Of a stretch of 46,435 nucleotides of DNA, positions 38,129-45,970 are shown one piece after another. Source of the stretch: a virus; IMG/VR virus record IMGVR_UViG_3300009124_000032, positions 1-46,435 of that record. The stretch is one strand, 5' to 3'. Made by a program: the position numbers and the translations under genes. Under the pieces are notes generated by a model that was not told where the DNA came from, ran no database searches, and saw only the letters and a list, made by a program, of their open reading frames with translations. The first letter of the stretch is position 1. Each line of letters begins with the position of its first letter.

Positions 38129-41100
38129 TCGACTTCCTCAATTTCAATTCTAAATTTAATACGTTTAACTTTTCTATCAGTCTGACACATATACCAAAGA
38201 TTAGAATCTCTGTTATGGGATTCTTGATAGAAAACTTCCTTAGGTGAGTAAGTATTTTCGTATCTATCATTGATATCAGTACCAATAGTATTGACATTAA
38301 GTCTCTTTGGATGTACGTGACCTGAATTCTTGTCCCTAGGGTAGAAAGGAGACGGTAGACTGCCATCATTGGCATTACCATACATGTCTTTCTGCTTTTG
38401 ATATGGCGGCCAATGCAAGTCAAATGTTTGACCCGCCTGGTATGAAGTTCCCCGATCTAATAGACCAAACATCTCAACACCACATGCCCAGTATATAGAG
38501 TTACCAAACCTAGGTGCGCTCGGACTCATATCAGAAGATTTAACTGAATAAGGCCAGAAGGCAACACGAACTTTCGCTTGTGGTCCTAGATCATCCTCAT
38601 CCAATAATCTTTCTTCCGAATCAACCAGACCTAAAACATAGTCATGCATAAAGGACATCTTACTATACTGCCCATTACTGTTTACCGCAACCCCCCTAGG
38701 ATAATTAGACTGAGTGCCAGAATCAGTGATACCTTTTGCATAGTATTGATCATATGCATCAACTATCTCTTGGAAATTTCCAGATGTATTGGACTGGGTA
38801 AACCACCCCATGAATCCATTTGAGTTAGATAGGTGTCGATATGAACTCAAATTCCCACCAATATTGTTTGATGGTTGGCAAATTAATCCTCTACCATGTT
38901 CAAACAATGAGTTATAGAATATGCCACGACCATTACTAACGTTTGGAGTGCCAGTAAATCTACCTCTGTTATCAATGTTACTACTTAGAACAACACCTCT
39001 ACGATTTCTGCTACCACCCTCATAGAATCCTGATCCGAACCATTCATCACCATCATAATACATATCAGACCAAGAAACATCTTGACCATTAGCACCATTA
39101 GTATCAAGTTGACCATTGTCCCATACAGTTACTTTCTTAGACCATGTTTTTGCCTCAATGTCCCACAAACGAATGCTCATCTTTTTGATACGACCACCTG
39201 TGGTGATTGATAATCCAGATTGAGTACCAACCCTAGGATTATCTGAGGTGATCTGAGATCTCTGCTCTACCTCTCCTGTAATAGCAGTAGTACCAAGATC
39301 TACATTCCATGGTTTCTCAAAAACATTATCATCGCGATCAAAGATAGCAAGACCAAGTGATGCCAGTCCTGTTCGTGGTCCTCTTTGGATCTCAACAACC
39401 TGAAATTTAATAACATCACCTTTAACAACAGTAAAGTCAGTTAAAGTAGAACCAACAACTGGCCAGTCACCAACTAGAATAGAATCTTCATGTAAGATCG
39501 TACCATTTTTAACTAATCTATATTTGAATCTAAGATCCTCAATCTCTGGCGATCGAATGATACTACCAAATGCTTTTAGACTAAGATTACCACTACGTTG
39601 TGCTGTAAGTCTCTGCTTTCTATTGATAGTAGTGCTGTACTCTCCACTACAAACACCAGCAAGAGAATATCTGTTAACGTTATTTGAGTTGGGTGGTGTT
39701 CTAGATCCACATTCAGTGCGTGTAACTATGGCATCACGGAAGGTGCCATTGAACAATGGATCCTCACAGTTCTCCCTAACAAGAATAGGAATCATGATTG
39801 GTGGTGGTGCTGGTTGTCCGAATACATAACAAGCAATGCCTTCATACAACCACTCACTACCAACCCAAGCAACGCGATACGTTACTTTAAAGTCATCATA
39901 GTCTTCATCACTATCAGAACCGTGAAGGTCTTCCCACCACTGCTCGTGACCAGCATGGAACCTAACCTTGTTCCTCTGATCAGGATTCATCTTATGGTTA
40001 GAGAAGAAGACCCAGTTGCTTTCGACGGAAGCACTATTCGTAAAAGCATTACCATTGGAAGAGAAACTAATACTCTGCCCATTACTAAGACCATTACTTC
40101 CACCATCAGGAACCAAGAAGAATACAACTTCTTTGTTCTTATACTGATTCAATACATCAACTGGAATCTGATACTGCTGCATAGGAATATCAGCAGTTGT
40201 GTTCGCTTCAATGACTCTCGCCCAATAGATTTGATCACCATCCTTATTAGTGATCGCGACACCCCATGAGTTTTCATAAGAAGCACCACCTTTCTTAATC
40301 TGATATGAGATAGTCATAGGACTTTCATTATCACTAGGAATCTGATAAGAAAGTCTACTAGGATCGTATGATGGTGGTGTTTCTGTATTGTTTCTCTTAA
40401 CAATTGAATATTTGTGGTCGTCTTTCTGACTGACACCAGCAGAAATAGCACCAATTCTTACACTAGCATTACAATCACTACCATCACCATCCTCCAAGCA
40501 TAACTTTTTATTATTATCTTGACGTGATATACCGCCACCCTGTGCATTAGATCGATTGTAACTAACTGTATTAGTACCGTTAGTCACATCCATCAACAGT
40601 GATCCTGATCCTTTCTCACCACTTCTTCTCACTGTATTACCAGAAGCAGAAATAGTTTCAAAAGAAGTACCAAAAGTGCTTGGATTATCATCCCAAGATA
40701 CTTCTAACTTTAATTTAGCAGTACCACTACCAGTACAAACAACATTCCCATTACTATCAAACTCACATGACATATCCGAACCATTTCCGTTGTAGTAACG
40801 GTGTAGTTCTTGGATCCGTTCACCCTCAACAAGACTTGAACTTGCTTTATCTTTATTCTGGAAAGCATATCCTAATGGCATACCTTCTGACATGCCAGCA
40901 GCGTCCATAGTTGCACGTTCACCAGCACCCTGACTCTCAGGACTACCAGGATTCATAGTAAGAAATGTATCTACTGTTGAATCGGAATAAAATCTCCACA
41001 GAGTTTTTGCATTTGAATCAGGGTTCTTCAACAGATAGAAGACAGGTTCTCCATCATTAGTAACAGTGTATCCAGGTTTATCTGGTGTAGGTGTGAGACC

Positions 41101-42711
41101 ATACCTATGATCACCACCAACAGGAGCACCACCAATAACTTGCAACGTAACAGTACAGTCTGCTCTTCCTCCATTAAAAGTATAATCAGTCTCCGTTCCA
41201 ATGGAAGGTAAAGATCCTGAGAAACTATCTACCCACCAGTTACTATCAAAGTCACTACCATCAGCAATAGGTTGCACTTTAAAAGTAACACTAGCACCAC
41301 CCAAACTTGTAGTATATGTCTGCACAGAAGTGCTGTTGAAGAACTTAGCGCCTGCCTCACAAAATACTTTTCTACCAGTATAGTTACCAGCAGAATCTGT
41401 GGTCACAACACGAAGGTTATGTTTAATAAATCCACCACCACCATTAATGTCACCACTAATTGGTTTGAGCATCACGTTTTTAGTATCATTCCCACCTAAA
41501 AGATATTCGTAAATGGGTATACGTTCTCCCTGACAGTTGGCGATACATATCTCCTTACTAGTAGAGTTCTGTCCACGGAAGTAAAAGTTATCACAAGAAA
41601 CAGGAGGTGTTCTATATGTACCAGTAGCATATGGTTTGAATAAACAATCCAAGAAATCTGTGACGCATGGCGTCACACCAGTATCTTCATCAGAAGATCT
41701 ATTACATGTAAGAATGTCACCCTTTCTAGGTCCTGAAATAACTTTCCACTTGTCCTTAAACTGAGGAAATTTATGTCGCTTTACACTACCATTACGAAGA
41801 CCAAACTCTACCTCAGCACAGTCTGGACCATCAGGAATTATTGGGGGGAATACATCCTCACCAAGTGTCGGGAAGGGTCCATAATTTGTATCACATATAG
41901 GTAGATCAGGGAACAGTTCACACAACCATTTCCATGGTGGTGGATCTGGAAAGAGTCGAGGAAGGACTCTCCCTTTCTCTTCTGGTGGAGGTTCAGGAGG
42001 TGGTTCAACCGTAGGATAACATCTCTGAACAATCAATCGAATTGCTTCGCCAGGGGGATCAGTTGGCGGTGGATCTACAATTCCTATTCGAGTAGGGGGA
42101 GGAAAGTATGGACCTAAATCAGGAGTAAGTGGTATACGAGGACCATAACAATTATCAACTAGTTGCCTAATAATATCAGCAGCCTCAGGTGGTGCAGGCA
42201 AAACTTCAATTGTTTTCTTAGGTCTTGGGAGATATGGACCTTCGTCTGGACTTAAAGGTATTGAGTCTGGACCATAGCAGTTATCAACAATCGCTCTAAC
42301 AAGATCTCCTGGTTGTGCAGCAGGAGGTGTAACAATAGTACCTTGTTTTGGTTTAACGTTAACGATAGCAGGTGAGTCTGGTTCCTGAGGTACAACTACT
42401 CTCGGAGGTTCACCAGGAATATAACAATTACCAACCGTAATTCTAATGTCAGCACCAGGAGTTGGTGGTTCTGTTGGTGTAACTACACCCTGCCTTGCAC
42501 GAGGATAAAGAATATTACCACCCACCTGAGGCAGTGGAGACTCAGGACCATAACATGATCCAACAGTAATCCTAACCTGCTCCCCAGGTTCTGGTGGGAG
42601 GATGGGTGGTACTACACCCGTTCTTGGTTTAATGTATAAAGTCGCAGCAGATGTTGTCCTCTCTGGGAGAGAGGGTGGAAACGTGGTATAACAAGGATTG
42701 CCAGCGACCAT
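38125..42711 (-). CDS. Very large virion structural protein with Pro-rich repeats (1528 aa)
   Basis: Residues 1-250 are six Pro-rich modules of about 43 residues, most with a strand ending in Cys-Tyr (VRITVGSCYGP, IRITVGNCYIP, VRAIVDNCYGP) and a P-rich linker. Residues 250-700 are Asn/Ser/Gly-rich beta sequence. Around residue 900-985 a DUF4114-like segment is visible (HEQWWEDLHGSDSDEDYDDF, then VTYRVAWVGSEW). The C-terminal third resembles adhesin-type beta domains. No signal peptide or enzyme motif is seen. It is probably a long fibre or adhesin; paired Cys in the repeats might crosslink. A late-like AATAAATA lies 23 nt upstream. Confidence 0.82.
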   Translation of the reverse strand: MVAGNPCYTTFPPSLPERTTSAATLYIKPRTGVVPPILPPEPGEQVRITVGSCYGPESPLPQVGGNILYPRARQGVVTPTEPPTPGADIRITVGNCYIPGEPPRVVVPQEPDSPAIVNVKPKQGTIVTPPAAQPGDLVRAIVDNCYGPDSIPLSPDEGPYLPRPKKTIEVLPAPPEAADIIRQLVDNCYGPRIPLTPDLGPYFPPPTRIGIVDPPPTDPPGEAIRLIVQRCYPTVEPPPEPPPEEKGRVLPRLFPDPPPWKWLCELFPDLPICDTNYGPFPTLGEDVFPPIIPDGPDCAEVEFGLRNGSVKRHKFPQFKDKWKVISGPRKGDILTCNRSSDEDTGVTPCVTDFLDCLFKPYATGTYRTPPVSCDNFYFRGQNSTSKEICIANCQGERIPIYEYLLGGNDTKNVMLKPISGDINGGGGFIKHNLRVVTTDSAGNYTGRKVFCEAGAKFFNSTSVQTYTTSLGGASVTFKVQPIADGSDFDSNWWVDSFSGSLPSIGTETDYTFNGGRADCTVTLQVIGGAPVGGDHRYGLTPTPDKPGYTVTNDGEPVFYLLKNPDSNAKTLWRFYSDSTVDTFLTMNPGSPESQGAGERATMDAAGMSEGMPLGYAFQNKDKASSSLVEGERIQELHRYYNGNGSDMSCEFDSNGNVVCTGSGTAKLKLEVSWDDNPSTFGTSFETISASGNTVRRSGEKGSGSLLMDVTNGTNTVSYNRSNAQGGGISRQDNNKKLCLEDGDGSDCNASVRIGAISAGVSQKDDHKYSIVKRNNTETPPSYDPSRLSYQIPSDNESPMTISYQIKKGGASYENSWGVAITNKDGDQIYWARVIEANTTADIPMQQYQIPVDVLNQYKNKEVVFFLVPDGGSNGLSNGQSISFSSNGNAFTNSASVESNWVFFSNHKMNPDQRNKVRFHAGHEQWWEDLHGSDSDEDYDDFKVTYRVAWVGSEWLYEGIACYVFGQPAPPPIMIPILVRENCEDPLFNGTFRDAIVTRTECGSRTPPNSNNVNRYSLAGVCSGEYSTTINRKQRLTAQRSGNLSLKAFGSIIRSPEIEDLRFKYRLVKNGTILHEDSILVGDWPVVGSTLTDFTVVKGDVIKFQVVEIQRGPRTGLASLGLAIFDRDDNVFEKPWNVDLGTTAITGEVEQRSQITSDNPRVGTQSGLSITTGGRIKKMSIRLWDIEAKTWSKKVTVWDNGQLDTNGANGQDVSWSDMYYDGDEWFGSGFYEGGSRNRRGVVLSSNIDNRGRFTGTPNVSNGRGIFYNSLFEHGRGLICQPSNNIGGNLSSYRHLSNSNGFMGWFTQSNTSGNFQEIVDAYDQYYAKGITDSGTQSNYPRGVAVNSNGQYSKMSFMHDYVLGLVDSEERLLDEDDLGPQAKVRVAFWPYSVKSSDMSPSAPRFGNSIYWACGVEMFGLLDRGTSYQAGQTFDLHWPPYQKQKDMYGNANDGSLPSPFYPRDKNSGHVHPKRLNVNTIGTDINDRYENTYSPKEVFYQESHNRDSNLWYMCQTDRKVKRIKFRIEIEEVE

Positions 42712-42720
42712 ACTATAAAT

Positions 42721-43389
42721 TTACTTTACAATGTATTTATTGTTCTCCAACCACTCCCTCGTCATAGGTGTTGGTGGATATACTTCCCACATACGACCAC
42801 GCTCACACGCTTCTAGTGCTGCCATAGTCATACCTTCTGTCTTACCTGCCCAGGTTGCTTCTGCTTCCCATGGCACAGCACTTTCTGGATAGGTACGCTC
42901 CACCATCTCACGCCAGAATGCTGGCACGTCTTCCTCTGGTTTGATGATGGCAATCATACTATTCTCGATAGTGCCTGCCATACAATCTTGGGCAGCGTGC
43001 CACCCTTCATGACGCATGACACTCATCAATACACCTGGATTATGCATGTAAGCACGATTGAGAAAGAAGTTATTAGTCACAGTATGATAGACACCACGAT
43101 GTCCTACGGGGAAATACTTACTGTCAGCAAGAAATACTTGAACATCAATCATCGTAAGAGCATTCAACATACGCTGAAACTCTTCTGCAACTGGATTCCA
43201 ATCTGCAAGTGGGTATTGACTCGCAAGATAATCAATACCCCAGATTGGTTCTACATCGTCAGTACATTCACCAAGAATCATACATCCCATAGAGTGCATA
43301 GTCTTGTATTCATTATCCTGTAACGGTGCCGCAGATGCAGGAACGATGAGTGCTAGACCAGCAGCAAAAGCGAGGAGTTGTTTTCTCAT
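42721..43389 (-). CDS. Secreted HExxH metalloprotease-like protein (222 aa)
   Basis: Residues 1-21 (MRKQLLAFAAGLALIVPASA) are a signal peptide. The zinc-peptidase motif HEGWH (H127, E128, H131) lies in VMRHEGWHAAQDC, and an acidic WEAEATWAG (E175 or E177) gives a possible third ligand, as in gluzincins. Cys at 36, 42 and 136 could form disulfides in the periplasm. Proteins of this type occur in many cyanophages, but no substrate is known; periplasmic action on host envelope proteins is likely. A terminator hairpin directly precedes the ATG, and no ribosome-binding site is visible. Confidence 0.78.
   Translation of the reverse strand: MRKQLLAFAAGLALIVPASAAPLQDNEYKTMHSMGCMILGECTDDVEPIWGIDYLASQYPLADWNPVAEEFQRMLNALTMIDVQVFLADSKYFPVGHRGVYHTVTNNFFLNRAYMHNPGVLMSVMRHEGWHAAQDCMAGTIENSMIAIIKPEEDVPAFWREMVERTYPESAVPWEAEATWAGKTEGMTMAALEACERGRMWEVYPPTPMTREWLENNKYIVK
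42734..42741 (-). promoter_or_regulatory. Possible late promoter variant AATAAATA for the 1528-aa gene
   Basis: AATAAATA on the minus strand, 23 nt upstream of the 1528-aa gene start, within the last codons of the HExxH gene. One base differs from the exact box but the spacing is typical. Confidence 0.45.
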
Positions 43390-43390
43390 T

Positions 43391-43411
43391 AAAAAAGAGG
43401 GTCGTTGACCC
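43391..43411 (-). terminator. Rho-independent terminator after purM, abutting the next start codon
   Basis: A GGGTC/GACCC stem (43399-43403 and 43407-43411) with a short loop. On the minus strand it is followed by six Ts (43396-43391). The ATG of the 222-aa gene begins two bases after the T run. Confidence 0.8.
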
Positions 43412-43472
43412 CCTCAGTATAGCACAGTCCTCTGGATTTTGCCAGTGAACTTTTAGCGGCGACGATATGTAT

Positions 43473-43480
43473 TATTTATA
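43473..43480 (-). promoter_or_regulatory. T4-type late promoter box TATAAATA for the HExxH gene
   Basis: Exact TATAAATA on the minus strand at the end of purM, 84 nt upstream of the HExxH gene. Transcripts from here must cross the terminator hairpin before the gene. Confidence 0.65.
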
Positions 43481-44405
43481 CAATCTCACCAATAACCCAA
43501 GATCTCATGCCAAATGGTGTATCAGCAATCAAGCTCTGAGTTAATGTTGCCACCTCTGGCGGCACTACCAGACAGAATCCAATACCACAGTTGAACACAT
43601 TACGCATCTCCTCTTCGGCAATCTCTCCTGCCTCCTGAATCTTGTTAAAGAGTTCTGGTCTCTCCCAAGCATCATAGTCAACATCAACTGTAAGACCTGC
43701 TGGAAGGCACCTAGGAAGGTTCTCAGGGATACCTCCACCAGTGATGTGTGCCATGCCTAGGATAGGAACTTCGTCCAACAGGTGATGGATTAGGGGGGAA
43801 TAGATGGTGGTTGGTGTAAGCAACTCTGGCATCTCTTTGTAGTAAATGTGATTTCTCCACAACATATCATTGACCAGTGTGTATCCATTACTATGAAGAC
43901 CACTGCTCTCAATACCGATGACTACATCACCTGCTCTGATGTTACTGCCATCAACAATCTCATTCTTCTCTACAATACCAGTACAAAAACCAGCAAGGTC
44001 ATAGTCATTTGTTCTAAAATGCTCTGCTGTTTCTCCACCTAGTAGTTCCATTCCAGCAATCTCACATCCCTTAACGATGCCTACCATAATCTCAGCAACA
44101 TTACAATCAATAGACTTAGTAGAGATATAGTCTAGAAAATATAATGGTTTAGCGCCAGAACATATAACGTCATTGACGCACATAGCAACGAGATCCTGAC
44201 CAATAGTGGAGTAATCACGGGCAATCCTACAAATATTAATTTTAGTTCCTACACCATCAGCACCAGATACTAATACAGGTTTCTCATATCCTGATGGAAC
44301 TTCCATCATTCCATTGAACCCACCAATGTTAGGTGCCATTAGTTTCAGGTGCTCTACAATTGCTCGGCCTTTTTCAATATCAACACCAGAAGTTTTGTAG
44401 TCCAT
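43476..44405 (-). CDS. purM: Phosphoribosylformylglycinamidine cyclo-ligase PurM (309 aa)
   Basis: Typical PurM: start DYKTSGVDIEKGRAIVEHLK, then LVSGADGVGTKINIC (the D-G-x-G-T-K metal/ATP loop), MCVNDVICSGAKPLYFLDYI, GGETAEHFR, DVVIGIESSGLHSNGYTLV and AHITGGGIPENLPR. The enzyme closes the imidazole ring to form AIR in step five of purine synthesis. The length (309) is a little short of the usual 340. It ends with a late box and terminator and lies beside the methyltransferase and HNH genes, with purC beyond. This phage enzyme would boost nucleotide supply with PurS and PurC. Confidence 0.95.
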   Translation of the reverse strand: MDYKTSGVDIEKGRAIVEHLKLMAPNIGGFNGMMEVPSGYEKPVLVSGADGVGTKINICRIARDYSTIGQDLVAMCVNDVICSGAKPLYFLDYISTKSIDCNVAEIMVGIVKGCEIAGMELLGGETAEHFRTNDYDLAGFCTGIVEKNEIVDGSNIRAGDVVIGIESSGLHSNGYTLVNDMLWRNHIYYKEMPELLTPTTIYSPLIHHLLDEVPILGMAHITGGGIPENLPRCLPAGLTVDVDYDAWERPELFNKIQEAGEIAEEEMRNVFNCGIGFCLVVPPEVATLTQSLIADTPFGMRSWVIGEIV

Positions 44406-44674
44406 TAGTGAATTTCTCCTTTTGCAATTTGTTCACGACGTTTTAATTTCCATACTATGTAATCCATCGTTGGGATACACATAGGGTTCCAACCAACAAA
44501 GGTTGTTGATTCCTTACTTGGGATCTTCCAACAGGGAGCATCATCATTGTCAAGGTCTAATGATTTACGATACTCATCCTCACCAAACATAACAACTGCT
44601 CTCTCTGCCTCATTCAAACTCTTGAAGCAATCAAAAGAATTCTTTCTAATGATATCAGGGATGTGGTGTTTCAT
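44405..44674 (-). CDS. Hypothetical protein (89 aa)
   Basis: Contains DIIRKNSFDCFKSLNEAERA, then FGEDEYRKSLDLDNDDAPCW and a helical C-terminus (YIVWKLKRREQIAKGEI). It shares one base with the purM start and lies between purM and the methyltransferase, probably in their operon. No family recognised. Confidence 0.68.
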   Translation of the reverse strand: MKHHIPDIIRKNSFDCFKSLNEAERAVVMFGEDEYRKSLDLDNDDAPCWKIPSKESTTFVGWNPMCIPTMDYIVWKLKRREQIAKGEIH

Positions 44675-44682
44675 TTTTTTAG

Positions 44683-45471
44683 TTATATAAAAAATTTAGC
44701 AAGAGGATTAAATTTGGCAATTCTATTTTCTGCCATATCAACATATTCTTGATGCAACTCTACTCCAAGATATTGTCTATCATTATCCACACAAGAAATA
44801 GCAGTAGTTCCAGATCCCATAAAAGGATCTAAAACCAAGTCACCAACATAAGAATAATATTTTACAATCTTATCACTCAACTCCTTTGGATATGGTGCAA
44901 GATGTTTGGATGCAGTCTCTGGATTAATCTTCCAAACATTAGATCTTTCATATTTATCCTTTACAAGAGATTTTTCCAGCACGTCACCTTCATATGATCT
45001 AACAACTTTATCAATCAAGAAGTCTGCTGGTTTCTGAAAGATAAAAATAGTCTCACTTACAATATTAGGTTTGTATGCTACTGGTTTGCGATGTTGATAA
45101 AAACCTCCATTACGATTGATAGCCGCACCTTCTGGTTTTACCCAGACAATATCATCAATATATTTCCATCCCATCTTCTCCATCAAGGAAAAGAAATGAA
45201 ATGGAATAGCAAGTCTCTTACTCTCATGTGCTCTACTTTCTCTTGCCTGAATCACAGGAGATAGATTGACGGCACACATTCTTCCAGGTTTAGTAATCCG
45301 CAGAACTTGTTCAAATACATTAGTAAGAAACTGCAAATACTCATCATAAGTGGGCCAAATAGAATAAGACCTCGCATTATAATATGGAGGAGAAGTGCAA
45401 GTAAGATGCACAGTCTCATCATCAATTGTTTTGAGAACTTCTTGACAGTCTCCTAGTAAAATTTTATTCAT
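44683..45471 (-). CDS. DNA methyltransferase, TSPPY class (262 aa)
   Basis: An amino-methyltransferase of the beta arrangement: the catalytic TSPPYYNARSY lies near residue 31, KPGRMCAVNLSP forms a later strand, and the AdoMet loop DPFMGSGTT lies near residue 215, followed by NDRQYLGVEL. The SPPY form is common in N4-cytosine and in some N6-adenine enzymes, so the base methylated cannot be told. A target-recognition region likely lies between residues 95 and 190. It overlaps the HNH gene by four bases, so the two are coupled. It could protect phage DNA from a nuclease or alter expression. Confidence 0.9.
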   Translation of the reverse strand: MNKILLGDCQEVLKTIDDETVHLTCTSPPYYNARSYSIWPTYDEYLQFLTNVFEQVLRITKPGRMCAVNLSPVIQARESRAHESKRLAIPFHFFSLMEKMGWKYIDDIVWVKPEGAAINRNGGFYQHRKPVAYKPNIVSETIFIFQKPADFLIDKVVRSYEGDVLEKSLVKDKYERSNVWKINPETASKHLAPYPKELSDKIVKYYSYVGDLVLDPFMGSGTTAISCVDNDRQYLGVELHQEYVDMAENRIAKFNPLAKFFI

Positions 45472-45890
45472 TGAATATTGCGAGCAGAAGATTTATTAGA
45501 GTTGCAGTCACCATTTTCAAGTGACTTTTTACCATGACAAAGTTTGCAGAAAGTCTTCACATTACCTGGCACATTATTATAGTGGTCTCCATCAAGATGG
45601 TCAAGATCAAGAGAGTTTTGGAAACCAATCCAACCATCACGAGGAACAGGACACTTGAATCCAAGTTGTCCGTCATGGTTTTCACAGTGGTCCTTCTTGT
45701 GAATATTTACACCAGGAATAGTTTTTCCTTTTTTACGAGCATTAGTGCAACGAGAGCACTCGGATTTGAAGGACCAATACTTCCATTCACGGACAGTCAC
45801 TTTATTACAGCAACCATCATTTACACAATCAGGAAGTTCATGCCCTTCGGCAAAGAACTTTACTTTCTGTTGCTGTGAGAGAGAAGTCAC
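45468..45890 (-). CDS. HNH endonuclease (140 aa)
   Basis: The HNH core is LDLDHLDGDHYNNVPGNVKT followed by FCKLCHGKKS (H-N-H with a zinc-binding Cys pair). The N-terminal half carries further Cys motifs (CVNDGCCNK and ECSRCTNARKK, then KDHCENHDG) that probably bind zinc and DNA. This layout suits a free-standing homing endonuclease or a phage restriction-like nuclease. It starts in the gap after purC and is translationally coupled to the methyltransferase. Either it was inserted between purM and purC as a mobile nuclease with the methyltransferase, or the two form a restriction-modification-like pair. Confidence 0.88.
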   Translation of the reverse strand: MTSLSQQQKVKFFAEGHELPDCVNDGCCNKVTVREWKYWSFKSECSRCTNARKKGKTIPGVNIHKKDHCENHDGQLGFKCPVPRDGWIGFQNSLDLDHLDGDHYNNVPGNVKTFCKLCHGKKSLENGDCNSNKSSARNIQ

Positions 45891-45914
45891 TCGGTTTGAT
45901 TTCGTATGAAGTAA

Positions 45915-45943
45915 GTATAGGGCAGAGTGGGGCAGAGTCAGGG
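45915..45943 (-). promoter_or_regulatory. Possible sigma-70 promoter for HNH-methyltransferase
   Basis: On the minus strand CTGACT (4 of 6 bases of TTGACA) is followed 16 nt later by TATACT just after the repeats, about 25 nt before the HNH start. The weak -35 makes this tentative. Confidence 0.35.
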
Positions 45944-45950
45944 GCAGAGT
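45921..45950 (-). repeat. Three direct repeats ACTCTGCC in the purC-HNH gap
   Basis: The 8-mer GGCAGAGT (plus strand) occurs at 45921, 45931 and 45943, with starts 10 and 12 bases apart, in the purC-HNH gap. It could be an operator; nothing else like it is seen in the window. Confidence 0.6.
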
Positions 45951-45970
45951 GGACAGTTCCTAGATTGGTT

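Noticed and set aside
38121-38423. 100-codon frame on the minus strand inside the 1528-aa gene
   Set aside because: It is the shifted frame of a long coding gene with no ribosome-binding site and an unnatural Leu/Ile-rich product.
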